From positions 41,103,743 to 41,167,742 of the forward strand of contig CM063283.1 in assembly GCA_032173965.1 (NCBI GenBank): a stretch of DNA of 64,000 nt, written 5' to 3'. Of the stretch, positions 1 to 12,919 are shown one piece after another (positions within the stretch are counted from its first letter, which is position 1; every line of letters begins with the position of its first letter). Position numbers and translations under genes: made by a program. Under the pieces are notes generated by a model. That model did no database searches. It was not told the origin of the DNA and was given only the letters and a program-made list of their open reading frames with translations. The DNA is from Sitta carolinensis (taxonomy: Eukaryota; Chordata; Aves; Passeriformes; Sittidae).

Positions 1-160
1 AGGCCGCATGGCTTCCCCTCCCCGCCCAGCTGGACAGGGGAGATCCGCCCGTCCTCAGGGACTGGAACCAAGAGAGAGCTTTCCGGGGAGCCTTCTGCTT
101 TGAACCCCTTGTGTTCTCAGAGGCGGATCCTTGTCTTCAGTGGCCACACCAGGTGCCAGT
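1..160. repeat. GC-rich segment, possible LTR tail cut by the window edge
   Basis: The first 160 bases are clearly richer in G and C than the following kilobases, with a CCCCTCCCCGCCCAGCTGG stretch and an AGCTGGACAGGGGAGA block. A similar block occurs near the start of the bird LTR family at 34,806 (GACAGGGGAGAGAAAATAT). The composition shift ends abruptly around base 160-170. I infer the end of an LTR or another repeat that begins outside the window. It could also be a short CpG-rich unique segment. Confidence 0.3.
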
Positions 161-3100
161 CTTTAAACCTGAGCACTCATTGGTTTGACTACTGAATTTC
201 AAAAAACTCATTTTTTTTCAAACTACCACATGCACAAACCATGCTTTCATCATATTAGAATAATTAGTTTAATCAACACTATTTTATGTGTAATTTCTGG
301 TCATATTTTGATAGATTTTATTTCTCTCTGCGTTTAAAACCTGTCCATAAGAAGATTCTGATTTCCTTCACTGCATTCTTCTAAAAATTATTCATAGTAA
401 GAAAAAAAGTAGGTGAAAATTTTTGTTCTTTTGGGCAGTTGTGGTCAATTTTTTTTATTTTTTTTTTTTTAAATATGCTGTATTTCTGGCCTCTAAAGTT
501 ATGGTTATTATTAAGCTGTAATATTCGTCTTATTCCTTCTGAGACTTTGAAATCTCAAAACAGTGCAATTTTCCTAAGATTCACTATTCTGAAAGTGATT
601 GCACTCTTCATGTAAATTAATAATATTATTATTAATATTATCATTATTATAACTAATTGCTGTTGGGTTTTTATTTATACTATATTAATTATAAAGCTAC
701 TTATCCCCATTTTGAGATGATAAATAAAAAATATGAAACATTTAACCAAAACACTTTGGATTAAAGACATGTTAGTGGTTTTAGCCTTTCCTTTTTTCTG
801 TTTTGAGGAGCCTCAAAGTGCCTTATGATTTCATCCATGTGCCTTGTTTAGTTTTCAGAAAAGCATCAAAAGCAACATTTTTTCCAAGTGATGGTATTGC
901 ACAGAGCTGTCTGCAAACTGTAATTTCTTTGATCATGGTCATATCAAGTTCTGCAAAATTTTAAGAGTTGTTTTTTTCAGTCTAGCATCAGCCATAAGGC
1001 AGCAGCTTAAAAGGGAGAAAAAATTAATGGGTAATTTTTACCCTGCACTATACTTAGGCTGAATTCAGGATTAGTTGAAACTGGCATTGGTTCAAATTGC
1101 ACATTAGAGTTTAGTGAGACAGCGGTTCATTTACCTCTAATTTTGTACTTAAGAAGGAATGAAACTAAGACTAGAACTCAAATTGAACAAGCAGGGACTT
1201 GAAATGTCAAGTTCTTGCCTGGGAGGGATGTGTAATGATATCTCTAATCAACTCTGAGGACCAAAATTCCACAAGGAAAGCTTTCTCACAGACAACTGCA
1301 AAGAAATCATACTTCAAGAGAGAAAACTTGAATCTTCTTGCTGGTTCTATGTATTTTAATTTGTTGACCATTGTTTTTAAATATTTTTTAGAATCCTTAA
1401 CGCAATATAAAAGGAATGACGATGCTGAATTTTTAAAGTGCTTAGCAGTTAAGGATTCATGGACAGCAGTTGTGGTGCATTTTGAAATATTTAAAAGAAG
1501 ATGATTTATGTATTTTACCACTTGCAAGGGTTTCTGTTGTGTTTTTGTTTGTTTTGGGGGTGTTTTTTTTTTTTTTTTTTATTTAAATTTTCTAGCATTC
1601 TTTTTTACTATTTAGAAGCCTTTTTTTTTCACAGTTGCTTTTTAGTGTAGATCTTTGAATTTATGGTTAAGCAGCCTTATACCTGTAAAACCAGGCACTT
1701 GTTTGGAAAGAAAGTATTCATAATGTGTGGAATGAACTTTATCTTGAAGGCTTTCTCATTTAATTGATGTGATCTGACCTTGCCATCAGTCTTGCTAGGG
1801 GCAAGCTATTTCTATCCGCATTACTTTTCATTATTACTTTCGTGTAGAAGCTCAGTACCTGCTACTCCATATAAATATGTGACAGAGCTAAAAAACATGC
1901 ACTGGAAAGTCATTCAAGTCCTATCTACTCTTATACTTTCAAAGTTAATTCACACAAGTGTATACCATAGTGCCATACATCAAAGTCTGTTGTATCAACA
2001 GAAATTTGGAATACCAAACCTGTGATCATGATCTGAGATATTGCAGGAAATTTATATTCCCTATTTAGTTATCTGGAGTCCAGGCATCATCACCTTAGAT
2101 ATAAATCAATCTTATCCTGTAGCAGTTACTTTGCAGCTGTGCCTGAGCTTATTATTAATTTACAGCATTCTTTGTTTGGTACAGAGTGAAGGAGACAATC
2201 AAATGATATATCACATAAACAATTAAAATCTGTCCTTGTGGCTTTAAGCTGTTGAAATGTTGCAGTACTTGTGCAGAATGCAACGGTCCTTAAATTATTT
2301 TCATTGTTAAACATTAGACAATATGATAAATTTCAGTCTGACTCAGTAATTTAGAATAGTATTTGTAGACTTCTGCAGACACTTATTTATCTTTATTATT
2401 GTATGGTTACTTGGGCAGACACAGGAATCATAAGAAATACAATGATGGTACATGGATAAAATTAACAACACTAATATGTCTCATTGTTTTTCCCCAAAGA
2501 TAAACGTAAGAGACTCAGAAAGTTCAGAGCAAATACCATTAATATAACATTGTTGCTAATGGAAATATCTGGCAATCCTTCTGACGTCAATCATTAATTT
2601 AACACGTAACCTGACAAATATTATCAATTACTGTTTTGCAGATTATTTTGAATCTCTATTGAAAATAGCTCATTAAAATTTGTCAGCTTAGTGCAAATAA
2701 TTGTTTGTAGTATTTTCCATGTCTATGTCACATCATTCCTATAAACTTGATATTCACATAGGCGCAGAAACATCCAGTCAACCCATAAAAACATGGATCT
2801 TGAGATTTTGTATTCTCCTTTTTCTATCAGTATCAAAGGGATAATTTCCAAAGAACTCATACAAGGAACTATGTTAATTTGCTTCAAGTGTGGAACTGTT
2901 TCAAAGAATTTAAAATTCAAATGACATTTGGAAACTAATTCTATCTTTTACTGGCATATTACTTTAAACTTCTATCTCTTGACAGAAATTATCATAACAT
3001 AAATTAAAAATACATGCTTGATAAAAGCACTTAAAACCCCACAAGTTATCCTGAAGTATTTTACAAAGAGATTAATCAATATACAATTCTCTTACTTTTT

Positions 3101-4826
3101 TTTTTTTCCGTTTGTTTTGCTTTACTTTGTTTTGTTTTGCTTTTATTTTTAAATTGGGCATTCTAAAGTGTGAAAATAAACTTTCATTGGGCTTCAGGAC
3201 AACAATTCTTTCTTAGTTTAGATAGAAAAGCAGCAAGAAAGGAAAATACTGGAAGACCAAGTAATTCTGCAAGGATAAATTGTCACTGAAGCAGATTTTT
3301 TCTTAATCTGTCTGACGTCAGTTTTGGCTCCATTAAATGTTAAGACAGTTATTATTGGGACAATTTGAGAAGAAAAAGGGATGTGCTTCCAGCAGTTTTT
3401 ACCAAAATATTCCTCATTATTTAGACTTTTTTTCTAAATTCTGCTCCTTAATTTCCAACTCAGTGCCAGTTCTATTAAGAGTTATCTGCATTCATATACA
3501 GAATGAATCTTGACACTCCAGTGATCTGACCAGCTAATTAAAGAGGTAACGCTGTACTATGAGACAAACAAAAAACTTCCACTGCCTTCTCCAGTGTTAG
3601 ATTTAGGAAGCAAATTAACATCTAGATACCCTTTATTGCTTGCTGTATAAAAAGTTGTGTTCAATTTCTAATCAAAGTTTCTCCAAGCATGGTCTGCAAA
3701 ACACATGAATTTGCGTACACAGTGACATCACTCAGGGGCTAAAGAAAGGAACAGAAAGGTAATGTGATACAGCACGCTGTTTGTGTGTTCTTACACTGGG
3801 AAAGTGCAAGCTAAACTACTTTAGCAACTTATGGTTGTATGTCTGTGCAAATAACCCCAGAGTACATCTCTGCATTGCACAGAAAGCAAGCTGAAATCAC
3901 AAATTTTTGGCCCTTCAGGTAGATGTGCATGATCTGTATGGTTTCAGCATACATTAATTGGGATAGGAAGATGAATTATTATGCCCATCCTTCTAATAAA
4001 CGTCCTCATCACTAATTGAGAAATCATTTTCATCTTCTTTCTCTCTGACTTGATAAGTAATGCATGAAATGACAAACTGCGTAGAAGGAAGACAGATAGA
4101 GAGTTCCTACCAAAAAAAAAAAAAAAAATCTCTAGCTAAATAAAATTCTCCAAGTATTAGTTCATTGGAAAAAAGTAGGGAAAGTTATTGAAAAAAAAAG
4201 GTCCTGACAAAAACATCCTTACCATTTGGGGTATGTTTGCAGTGAATTTGGTATTTTTCCTTGTCAGCTGGGACTAGAAATGTTCAGATTGAAAATCTTG
4301 CTTGGATTTAATGCAAAAATAATGATCTAAGCTCCTGGTGTTGGCAGAATTCCAGGGTTATTCTATACCACCTCAATCATAGGTATTTAGAGCCTGCTGT
4401 AAAGATCTTCAGACAGCTTATGTATTAGGTACAGTATGAAGAAAACTGTCATTAGAAGACTTTAATATTGGTGTTTGGTTCATATCTTCCTTTGTGGATC
4501 TGGGTACCAAGGATTTCTATAACTTAAAGCATAATTTGGAATTCATGAAAAGAAGGGTGAAGATGATAATAAACAATTAATTTTTCATCCCTGGTAATTT
4601 AAAATAAGAAATTCATGATCTTGCAATTGGTTCCATGTATCAAAATGTTGAAATTACCTAGGCTTTATTTATATATTCAATGTTAAATATTTTCTAATCA
4701 AATTTCATAACTCTGACACAGTGCCAGATAAAATCCCAGCTAGCCCTTTCCCTGGACCATGCCCTGACCAGAATCAGACTGGGTAGTGGTAGAGCAGGGC
4801 TGCTGAACACCACAGCAGCGAGGCTG

Positions 4827-4827
<1 letters not shown>
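161..4827. other. AT-rich unique non-coding DNA
   Basis: No gene-like or repeat-like structure is evident apart from short homopolymer and AT tracts: an (TAA)-like tract near 616-652, a T run at 1562-1580 and an A run near 4111-4128. Two full TGACGTCA palindromes lie at 2582-2589 and 3313-3320. Open frames here are short and show neither initiation context nor supporting splice sites. The segment is probably intergenic or intronic. Confidence 0.5.

Positions 4828-4863
<36 letters not shown>
4828..4863. repeat. (AT)n microsatellite forming a perfect 36-bp palindrome
   Basis: An alternating AT run (4832-4859) is bracketed by TCTC on the left and GAGA on the right, so the whole 36 bp is self-complementary. 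Another TCTCATATATA follows at about 4866. Such AT palindromes can extrude as cruciforms. It lies about 35 bp from the start of the LTR at 4898. Confidence 0.85.
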
Positions 4864-4897
4864 CCTCTCATATATAGATATACATCAGGTATATCAG

Positions 4898-5370
4898 TGC
4901 TGAGGATCGGAGAAATGAACGGGGAGGGATCTCTCATGTGGTTCCAACGAAGTTTATTCAAGTAGAATGACAGGGACAAAAGACCCAGAACAGCACTGTG
5001 CACCATATATTAAATGGGGGAGGTACAAGAGGACCAAAAGGGATTGGACAAGGGAGGAGCAAGAGGAGGGACTCACAAAACTAAAACCAATGAGAGAAAA
5101 CAGGATGACGATACAACCTGAGTGAACCAGACTTCAACTAATAGTACATCGAGGAACATGGAAATTTCTAGACTTAAAGGCTAGGGTTGGCTAGGGATTG
5201 ACAACTTTAGCAGGTGGGGCAGACAGCAGGATCAAGGAGTGACAGACAACTGAGAAAGTGAGGAGAAAACTTGGACCAAACCAACCAACATGAGGAAATC
5301 AGAAACGATCCATTAAAAAAATTACAGTACAAATCCACATTAAAGAAAAACACACCACCACAATTCTCCA
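4898..5370 (-). mobile_element. Endogenous retrovirus LTR (solo or fragment), minus strand
   Basis: Read on the minus strand, this segment has a TGCACAGTGCTGTTC block followed by an AATAAA signal (complement of TTTATT near 4961) and a short U5-like stretch ending near the AT palindrome. The same layout, GCACAGxGCTxTT, then AATAAA, then a GGTTGGAA-like block, recurs in the minus-strand element at 44,361-45,112, so both belong to one LTR family. It also carries purine-rich blocks (AGGGAGGAGCAAGAGGAGGG on the plus strand). No internal retroviral genes adjoin it. I could not define both termini or a target-site duplication, so the ends are approximate. Confidence 0.6.
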
Positions 5371-5504
5371 TATTTCCTCTCGATGGATTTTGAAGATGTA
5401 AACTTACATCTATAAACTTAACAATGTCTAATTCATTTCAAAGTAGGCTTAGTTTAGAAAACTTCAGTAAAGAAAGAACAACATTTCATAAATGTATGTA
5501 AAGA
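5371..5504. other. AT-rich spacer between LTR and CR1 fragment
   Basis: About 130 bases of AT-rich sequence with no identifiable feature. It may be degraded flank of either neighbouring repeat. Confidence 0.4.
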
Positions 5505-5507
5505 AAC

Positions 5508-5885
5508 AACAAAAACACCAAAAATGTCCTTGTTGTATTGAGGGGCCCAGAACGGAACACAGCACTCGAGGTGCAGCCTCACCAGTGCCCAGTACAGGGG
5601 CACAATCCCTGCCCTGGTCCTGCTGGCCACACCCTTGCTGATCCAGGCCAGGAAGTCATTGGCCTTCTTGGCCACCTGGGCACAGCTGGATCATGTTCAG
5701 TTCCTGCCAACCAGCATCCCCAGAGTTTTTTCCACTGGTCAGTTTTCCAGCCACTCTGACCCCAGCCTGTGGAGCTGCCTGGGCCTGTTGGGACCCAAGG
5801 ACAAGACCCAGCACTTAACTTATCAAACCTCACACCTTTAGTCTTGACCAATTGATCCAGACTGTCCAAATGCCTTTGAACAGAT
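5508..5885 (-). mobile_element. CR1 LINE fragment (end of reverse transcriptase frame), minus strand
   Basis: The plus strand is the antisense of the CR1 block that encodes the C-terminal part of ORF2. Recognisable landmarks include GGTGCAGCCTCACCAGTG, TCCTGCTGGCCACAC, TTGGCCTTCTTGGCCACC and CCAGACTGTCCAAATGCC. On the minus strand a frame at 5454-5675 still reads like the CR1 ORF2 C-terminus ([27 protein letters not shown]). The fragment is truncated at both ends and lacks the CR1 3' tail. The 5' half is frame-shifted relative to the 3' half, so it is a dead copy. Confidence 0.92.
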
Positions 5886-8000
5886 TATTAGAAGTTAAAT
5901 ATAGTTAAAGCAACCCATTAACTAGTGCTCTAAAGAAAAAGACATTTTGTTTGGTATAACAAAGAAAATATAATTTCTTCAAAAGAACAATTATATATTT
6001 TGGCTTTATGTTAGTGGCTTGTTTCATGAATAATTGTCTATGCAGCAGGCTTTACTTTCTGAATCATCCCTTTTTGCAGCTTAATAAAAGTTCCTCACTA
6101 AACATCTAGGGCTAGGCTCTACTGTAATTTTAATTGAAATAATGGAATACACTGAAGATGAGAAAAGTTCTACTCCACATAAATATTTCATTCTTGCACA
6201 AGAAAGGACAACTGTTTGGAACACATCTAAAATAACCCCAGTCTTTGCACAGTGCTCCACAATCTAAAGATTAAGAAAATCTACAACTTTCCATTAATTC
6301 AGTGTCTTTACTTTGAACCCTTACAATGAAAAAAGTATTTTATTTCCATTAGTGAATCCCTACATCTTTATCTGGCGACAAATTGAGAGCTAAGTAACGT
6401 AAATGTGTTTCTCCACCAAATGTTAATTGTTGGCCCCATTCTTCACAGTTTTATGTCAAAGCAGCTATTGAATCCAGTGCAGTAGCTACCATCAGCTAGG
6501 AACCTGGCTTGTGTTGAAGGTAGCATAGATTCTGCCTTTAGTGTAATGTGACTATTTTGATTCATTCTACTCTTACAGATGAGCTTTGACATGAGAAATA
6601 TTTTATTTTATGTTATATATGTAAACAGTTTAAAAATACCATTGCATTTCTCGCATTAGTTTAGCTCAAATTATGTATTATACATTTCAATAAAGCTTTT
6701 GTTCCAAGTTGTGATTTTCTGAACATGTAAGCTAAGGTTCATTTATGGTGCAATACTGCTCAAATACAGTTTAATATACTGTATAAATATACTTTAAATT
6801 TTCTGACATTGTTTTCTATTTAGCATCTGTCCTCAACCCTCCTTGTTTGAATGTATTTCTCTCAGGCAAGAAGACCAGTTTCTGTTTGCTTGAGGTATTG
6901 CTAATGGTCAGAGATGTCACTGTAAAAATCTATGTTTTTATTGTAGGATTTGCTACTCTAGAATCAAGAAAATATTACTTTCACTTTGATTTTATTATAG
7001 TTTTCATGTAGATTTGAGACATGGTGTTACAGAGTAAAAGAACTTAGTGAGAAGAAGGACCAAAGAAAGGAAACATTCAGTAAGATTTGTTAATCTGTGA
7101 ATTAACTGATTTTTTTTCACAGAAGTTGAAATATAGTGGCAATTATAATTGCACATAACTCTACAACAACGCATAGCTCAGAGAATGTACTCTATTGTAG
7201 AACTTTTTGTAAAGAAAAAATATATCTGTGTTTTCATATCTTAAACTACTGTCCTGATTGCCTTATGATGACTAGTATAGATCTATTAACTGTATTGTAA
7301 AAATAAATAGGGATTTGATGAAAGGGCAAGTAAATCTATAGATGTAATTATTGCATCTATAGAGATAATTACCACATATACTCATGTGCAAAACAAATTA
7401 TTCTTATTGTTTGGTTTTCTGATGAACTGGAAGATTAGATGCTGATTATACACTATATTTAAGGGTTAATTACTTTCATTTAAGCTACACACAATACTCT
7501 TAGATCTTCACCTGAAAAACATATTTCTTTGCCTTAACATAATCTTACATTTAGATAAAGTAAATTCACATGAGATAGGGGAACAATCTGGGAACGGGTC
7601 AAAGTTCTTGAACAACTCTTTTTTCTGACAACAACAATTTTTCTGACACTGTAGGACTGTTGAGTGCTATGTTATATTCATCTCTTTTCATTTGAGGCAC
7701 AGAGAACAGTTGCTTGTATCTCAAAGTGTTTTACACCAGCTTGAAGTTCCTTTTATGGAAACTAATTGACTGAGATATATATGAAGTAAAATTAAACACT
7801 GTCTTTTCTGGCCTTGAACTCCTTGACCTCCGTAATATTGGACAATCTGATGAATAGAACAAGCTGGAAAGTTATCAAACGAGGCTATATCTGTGTCCTG
7901 GAGTTCTTCTATTAGTGAAGTGCAGAGATATTGCAGTGTTCAGATGATTTATTTATGAGTTCTTTTAATCTAAATTGTACATGATTTGCACTTTATTTAC

Positions 8001-8037
8001 GCCTGGTGCAGTTCAAATGTATCTGGAAATATTCACA
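8001..8037 (+). repeat. 37-bp block, copy 1 of an unidentified dispersed repeat
   Basis: Aligns without gaps to 14,640-14,676 with 31 of 37 matches, including an exact 16-base run (TCTGGAAATATTCACA). The flanks do not align obviously. It may be the surviving core of an old dispersed repeat; chance cannot be excluded. Confidence 0.4.
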
Positions 8038-8601
8038 CATAAGAATGCGTAATTCCAAAACCATCTAACGAGATCAGAAAGCATAAAACATTGTGGCTTT
8101 ACCAAATATTGAAGTTTTCAATTCACATTTACATTCTACATAAAAAGCAGATTAGCACAATAGACGGATGCAGATGTAATGAAAATAAACACTTAAAATT
8201 AGCTCTAAAAATATTTAATGTCATAACTGTAGAGTCATTGTGAGAAGTGTTAGAAACTTTAATCTACTTTTCAGTAAGGGAATGGCTTAGAAAACTAGTT
8301 CAAATGCTTGGTGGATTGAGATGCAGACATCTGCTGAATTGTCTGTATCAGTGCAATTTAGAATGCTTGCTGTATATTCCTCATTCTACAAAAATAATGT
8401 CTGGGTTCAATTACTCCTTTTCCTTTATTCTTTTTTTTTTTTTTTTTTAATGTCAAATAATGCAGAGTCAGCTGTTCAGCTTTATGCAAAGCTTCACGTT
8501 TTAATGAAAGCTGCATTTGCATAAAAGAGATTTATTTCCTTGCTATGTGCTAGTTTAAATTCCACTATGAACTTTAAAGGGCTTTGTTTATTTCATTGCA
8601 G

Positions 8602-8748
8602 TGTAGGACATTCCAGGAATCACTTTTTCACTTGCCACAAATATCATGTTGCCTTCAGCATTTTGAGTCATGGCAAATGCTAGTGGTGGATATGGTCTTA
8701 CAAAGAGAACATGGAAATAAAAGGCTGCAGGAGGAGAAATTTTTCTGT
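8602..8748 (+). other. Exon-like segment (unverified), 147 bp
   Basis: A good acceptor (TTTGTTTATTTCATTGCAG) is followed by 49 open codons and a GTATGT donor at 8749. The length is an exact multiple of three (phase 0 to 0). The peptide begins CRTFQESLFHLPQ and is mixed in composition, but I recognise no family. The same frame stays open past the donor, and no phase-matched partner exon is evident nearby. Chance acceptors are frequent in T-rich DNA, so this could well be a pseudo-exon. Confidence 0.15.
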
Positions 8749-11700
8749 GTATGTGTGTCATACTTTTCAGGATATAACAAAACTTGTGCCATTAGGTGAA
8801 GAAAATGTACACTGATATAAGATTGAAACTATGAAATGCTTATCTGTTTTGATACTCTTCTACGTCAGGCCCTAGCTGTGGCCAAAATTCACTTTACAAG
8901 GGTTTAGGGATATTAAAAGGGTTTATCAGTCCGTTATCCCTTTATCATTACCAATTATTCAAAATTCTTCCTATGAAAAGTTTTTATTGAATGAAGACGA
9001 GTGCATGATAGGAAAACCTGACTCAAAAGTTCCTTCATAGCCAGCTTCCTGCAATGACTATATGCAAACTAGAGCCAGAAAAAAATGATGTTCTCTATAA
9101 ATCACAGTCCAGCCACCTTTCTATTGAACAATAGTTCTAAAAAATATACATAAATTAATACAAATATTTACTGCTATCATTGGAAAGCAAAAAAGGCAAC
9201 ATTTTTTTCTTTACTTTTTCTTTACTTGGAAGTTTTAAAGAGTTTTACTAAAAACAATTATCACATTCTGACACTTCATGATACCACTGTGCTTGTTACC
9301 TTATTAGCTATTTTTCTTAAAAACTGTTCTACCCTCTCTAATTAAAAATATTTGTTTTGGTTTTGTAAATACACACCTGTATTAATATTAATATATTAAA
9401 TTACATATAAATATGTTATTTGTTCTCTAATAAGTTCCTCTGAATGGTGTATGAGAAAAAATATCAATGAAAACATAAAACCAGCAATAAAATTTTAGTA
9501 GCTGTCCAGTGAAGAAGAAAGGTCAAACCCAAATAATAACATAGAATGGGGCCCAAATCTACAATTAAAATGGTTTGCAAATAAATTAAATATTGATTAA
9601 ATCAAAGGCAAAGTAAGAGAGGCATGCCTGTAGCTTATTAGCTAGAGAACAACCAAAGCTTTTTAGATTATGTAAATATCCTAGCATTTTGAATTGGAAG
9701 CTAGGTTCTCCACAAATCTACAGTAGTGGTAATACTGGTGACCTCAGGAGGAACACACATTCTTAACACATACAAGCCTACTTCAGATGGAACTACTCTT
9801 GTGGTGCTACTTCGAGGGAAAAAAATTAAAGAAGAGACAATGTCAAATTTATTAATTCAAAATTTTTAACTGATAAACCAAAAAATATCAGCACTAAAAC
9901 CTTACAATGTTTCTGTTCTCTTTAGAAAGACTTTCACCTTTAATTTTGCTACTTTTTCATAAACTTCGGAGTGTACAAAATTTTGTTAAAACTAATTACC
10001 AAATAAGGAAATATTTGCATGATTTTTCTCCAAATTCCTCACTCATGTAGGGAAAGATTTTGCATCGTCAGGTTTTAAAAATAATGAACTAGGGAATTTA
10101 AAGAGTTGCATGACCTAGACATGAAAGAGAGAAAGATAAGAAGCAAGAATAACACACTGGCATTAAAATGTGTTATGCTGCCTAAATGCTGTGCATCTTT
10201 ATGTAAAAAAATAGCAGAGGAGACTGAGGGCTTATGAAGCTGAAATACATGTATTTGAAAACGGAGAAAAATATAAGATTTAGTTCGAGCTGGAATGTCC
10301 CTTCTTTTTGAAACAGAAAGTGCATTTCTCTTTATGAGTAGTGCTTTCTATGGGGTATTTTGGTATACAAATTTGGTTTCTAGGAGATAAACACCCTAGC
10401 AAGATTAGCTAGAAGCTGAGTAAATGAGAATTAATACTGGACACTGCTGTTGGTAGCAGATTTCTGCTTCTTTTCATGGATGTACTGAATTGACAAGCTT
10501 TACTTTATGTGATAAACATGCAAACACTCTCTTCCTCCTAAAAAATCTATAAGTAGTCAAAATAAAATATTTCATAAAGTTATTTTCTGTCTTCAAAACT
10601 CTTATGTTTATGCAAAATGGTAACATGCAAAGTTTTCTCATAATACTCAACATTTTGACACAGAAAATCCAAACAAATTTAATGTTTTTTACAGTGAAAA
10701 AAAGGAAAAAAAAACCTACATGGAGGACTTTTTCAAAAGAAATGCTAGAGGGTCATTTTAATAAGAAGTGCAAAGCAGTAAGCTATCAGTATGGTAATTA
10801 AAATCAATGAGTGTCCATAACCATGCTTGAAGATGTGAAGAAGGTTAAAATTAATTAAAAACATCACAAAAGGTCTTTCTTTAACGATTGAAGAGATGCC
10901 TTGGTGGATAGCACTTTGCAACCTGATATCAAGGGAAAACAGGTTCAAAGGAATAAAAGTCTCTTATAAAAAGTGTAATTTTTCTTTACAAAGACAGAAA
11001 GAAAACACCAGACTGTTCAAACATAACTTTATGTAGCTGGAATTCAAATATCATCAGTTCTTTAAACTTTTGAACCTATTTCTGCTGAAATAAATGAGAA
11101 TGCTTCTATTTGACAGAGAAGGCAGGGATCAGAATCTATTTTTCCTGTTGCAGAAGGTGATGCAATTACAAAAGCTGATTTAGATACTCATTTGCCAGAT
11201 TGAAAAGAATTGTGTTTTGGGACCTCCAGAACTATTTGAGAGGTCCTTATCTGCAAAATGGACATATTTGCCTGAGAGATTAAGGGCTTTTGACTTTTTA
11301 AGTTTATGCTCTATGATTTATAGTAGGAATAATACTATGTTCTGCATGCTCTGTTTGTAACCATTGTAGAGGAAAAACAGGACAAGAATACATTAATACA
11401 TAATCAGAAATTTAAAATTAATATTTTATTCAGGCCTTCAATTGCTTGATTTAGTGTGGGGATTGTGGTATCAATTTAAAAATTAAAAAAAAAATTGTAA
11501 ATTGCACATAACAGTAACAGGTTACATTTGATGGGTTAAAGAGTTTAAAAGTACTTTTAATCCCATTTTAATCCATTGATTAAGCAGTATATAACTATAC
11601 TCTTACTATAACCCTTTAAAGCTAGGAATTATCTTGAAATGTTAAACTAATCAATGACAGCTTCATCTTAATTACATTTTTAAACTCCCCACATTTGGAA

Positions 11701-12760
11701 AAATTGAACATGAATCTTATCTTTTATTTTAACTACAAGCCACTGCTGAGAGATTAAATTCAAAATCTGGTTTGTGCAGAAAACCTAAATCTTATTCCTT
11801 TAGTTTTCTATCCATCTCAGCAGAGTAACAAAATGCATTCCCTCTCCAAGCAGAGTACAGAGTTGCTCATGAAAAAATTACATCTACCAGCTCTAGTCAT
11901 AGGGGTAAGTTTTGCTGCTTCTTATTCTGTTTGACCTTACAGTCCTCACAACTAAAAGAGATTCACATGTGGATCCAATTCCAGCTTGTGCATCATCTGA
12001 GATGTTTACTGTATTCGAGGCAATTACAGCTGTGCAAACTCAGTGACGGCATTGAGGGACACAGGTGCAAACAAGGGACTAATTTGGCCTGCAAAACTTG
12101 TATTATGGGTGATAATACATGAGATGGAAAGGAGCCAACTTGATTCTCAAATCACAGACTGAGTATGTAAGGCTGAGAAGAGTACCCAAATGTTTACTTA
12201 AATGGGAGAGTGTGGGATAAAAAAAAACTTTCATAAACAATGAATGTATTCCCAGGGTATTTTTCCTCTTTACTTCTTTTCACACAATTATTTTCTAAAG
12301 TAACAATATACTTGATTAAATCAAGTGAAAATATTAATGTATTAACCTCATGTCAGGAATGTTCCGACATGATTTTTTATCATACTATAGAATTAAGTAA
12401 GAAAGTGAAAGGCAAAACCAATTTTGTAGAAATGATACTGGATATTCAAGTTTTTATTATGAAATACAGAAAATTTAGAGAAAGTGTATTTTTACATAGT
12501 GGTTAATTCCATCATTTAAAGTAAGTGAGTATTGAATACTAAGGCAGAGATAATGTAAAACGTCAAGAAAGGACAGACAAAGAACAACAATTGAGGAAAT
12601 CAGGTGAAAGGAGAAACACTGGTGCTAAGTGTCAGTGTTGTGATTACAATGATTATTTAAATCTGTAAAGTTTTGACTGGTTCTATACTTGGGACAACAC
12701 TGCCTTAATGAAATATCTAGGGTTTCCAGTTATTTGGGGTTTTATTACTAAATTCAGTCT

Positions 12761-12919
12761 TCTTTTCTTTCTTTTCTTTCTTTTCTTTCTTTTCTTTCTT
12801 TTCTTTCTTTTCTTTCTTTTCTTTCTTTTCTTTCTTTTCTTTCTTTTCTTTCTTTTCTTTCTTTTCTTTCTTTTCTTTCTTTTCTTTCTTTTCTTTCTTT
12901 TCTTTCTTTTCTTTCTTTC
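12761..12919 (+). repeat. 9-bp polypyrimidine minisatellite (TTTTCTTTC)n, about 17-18 copies
   Basis: A nearly perfect tandem array of a 9-base unit, all pyrimidine on the plus strand and therefore GAAAGAAAA on the minus strand. The nine-base period is a multiple of three, so every copy reads the same three residues (FFL) in one frame, which creates a spurious 73-codon frame at 12,708-12,929. Long mirror-symmetric purine/pyrimidine tracts can form triplex (H-) DNA and are prone to length change. Confidence 0.95.

Larger units (their letters stand above)
5886..12760. other. AT-rich unique non-coding DNA
   Basis: Nearly 7 kb with no recognisable transposon. It contains a T run at 8431-8448, AT-rich patches around 9380-9420, an exon-like segment at 8602-8748, and a 37-bp block at 8001-8037 that recurs at 14,640. 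Open frames of 60-90 codons occur but are AT-rich and of chance size. I see no promoter, RNA gene or conserved domain. Confidence 0.5.

Noticed and set aside
5538..5869. Overlapping 60-96 codon frames on both strands
   Set aside because: All lie within the CR1 fragment; only the 5454-5675 minus frame reflects true CR1 ORF2 sequence and it is a dead remnant.
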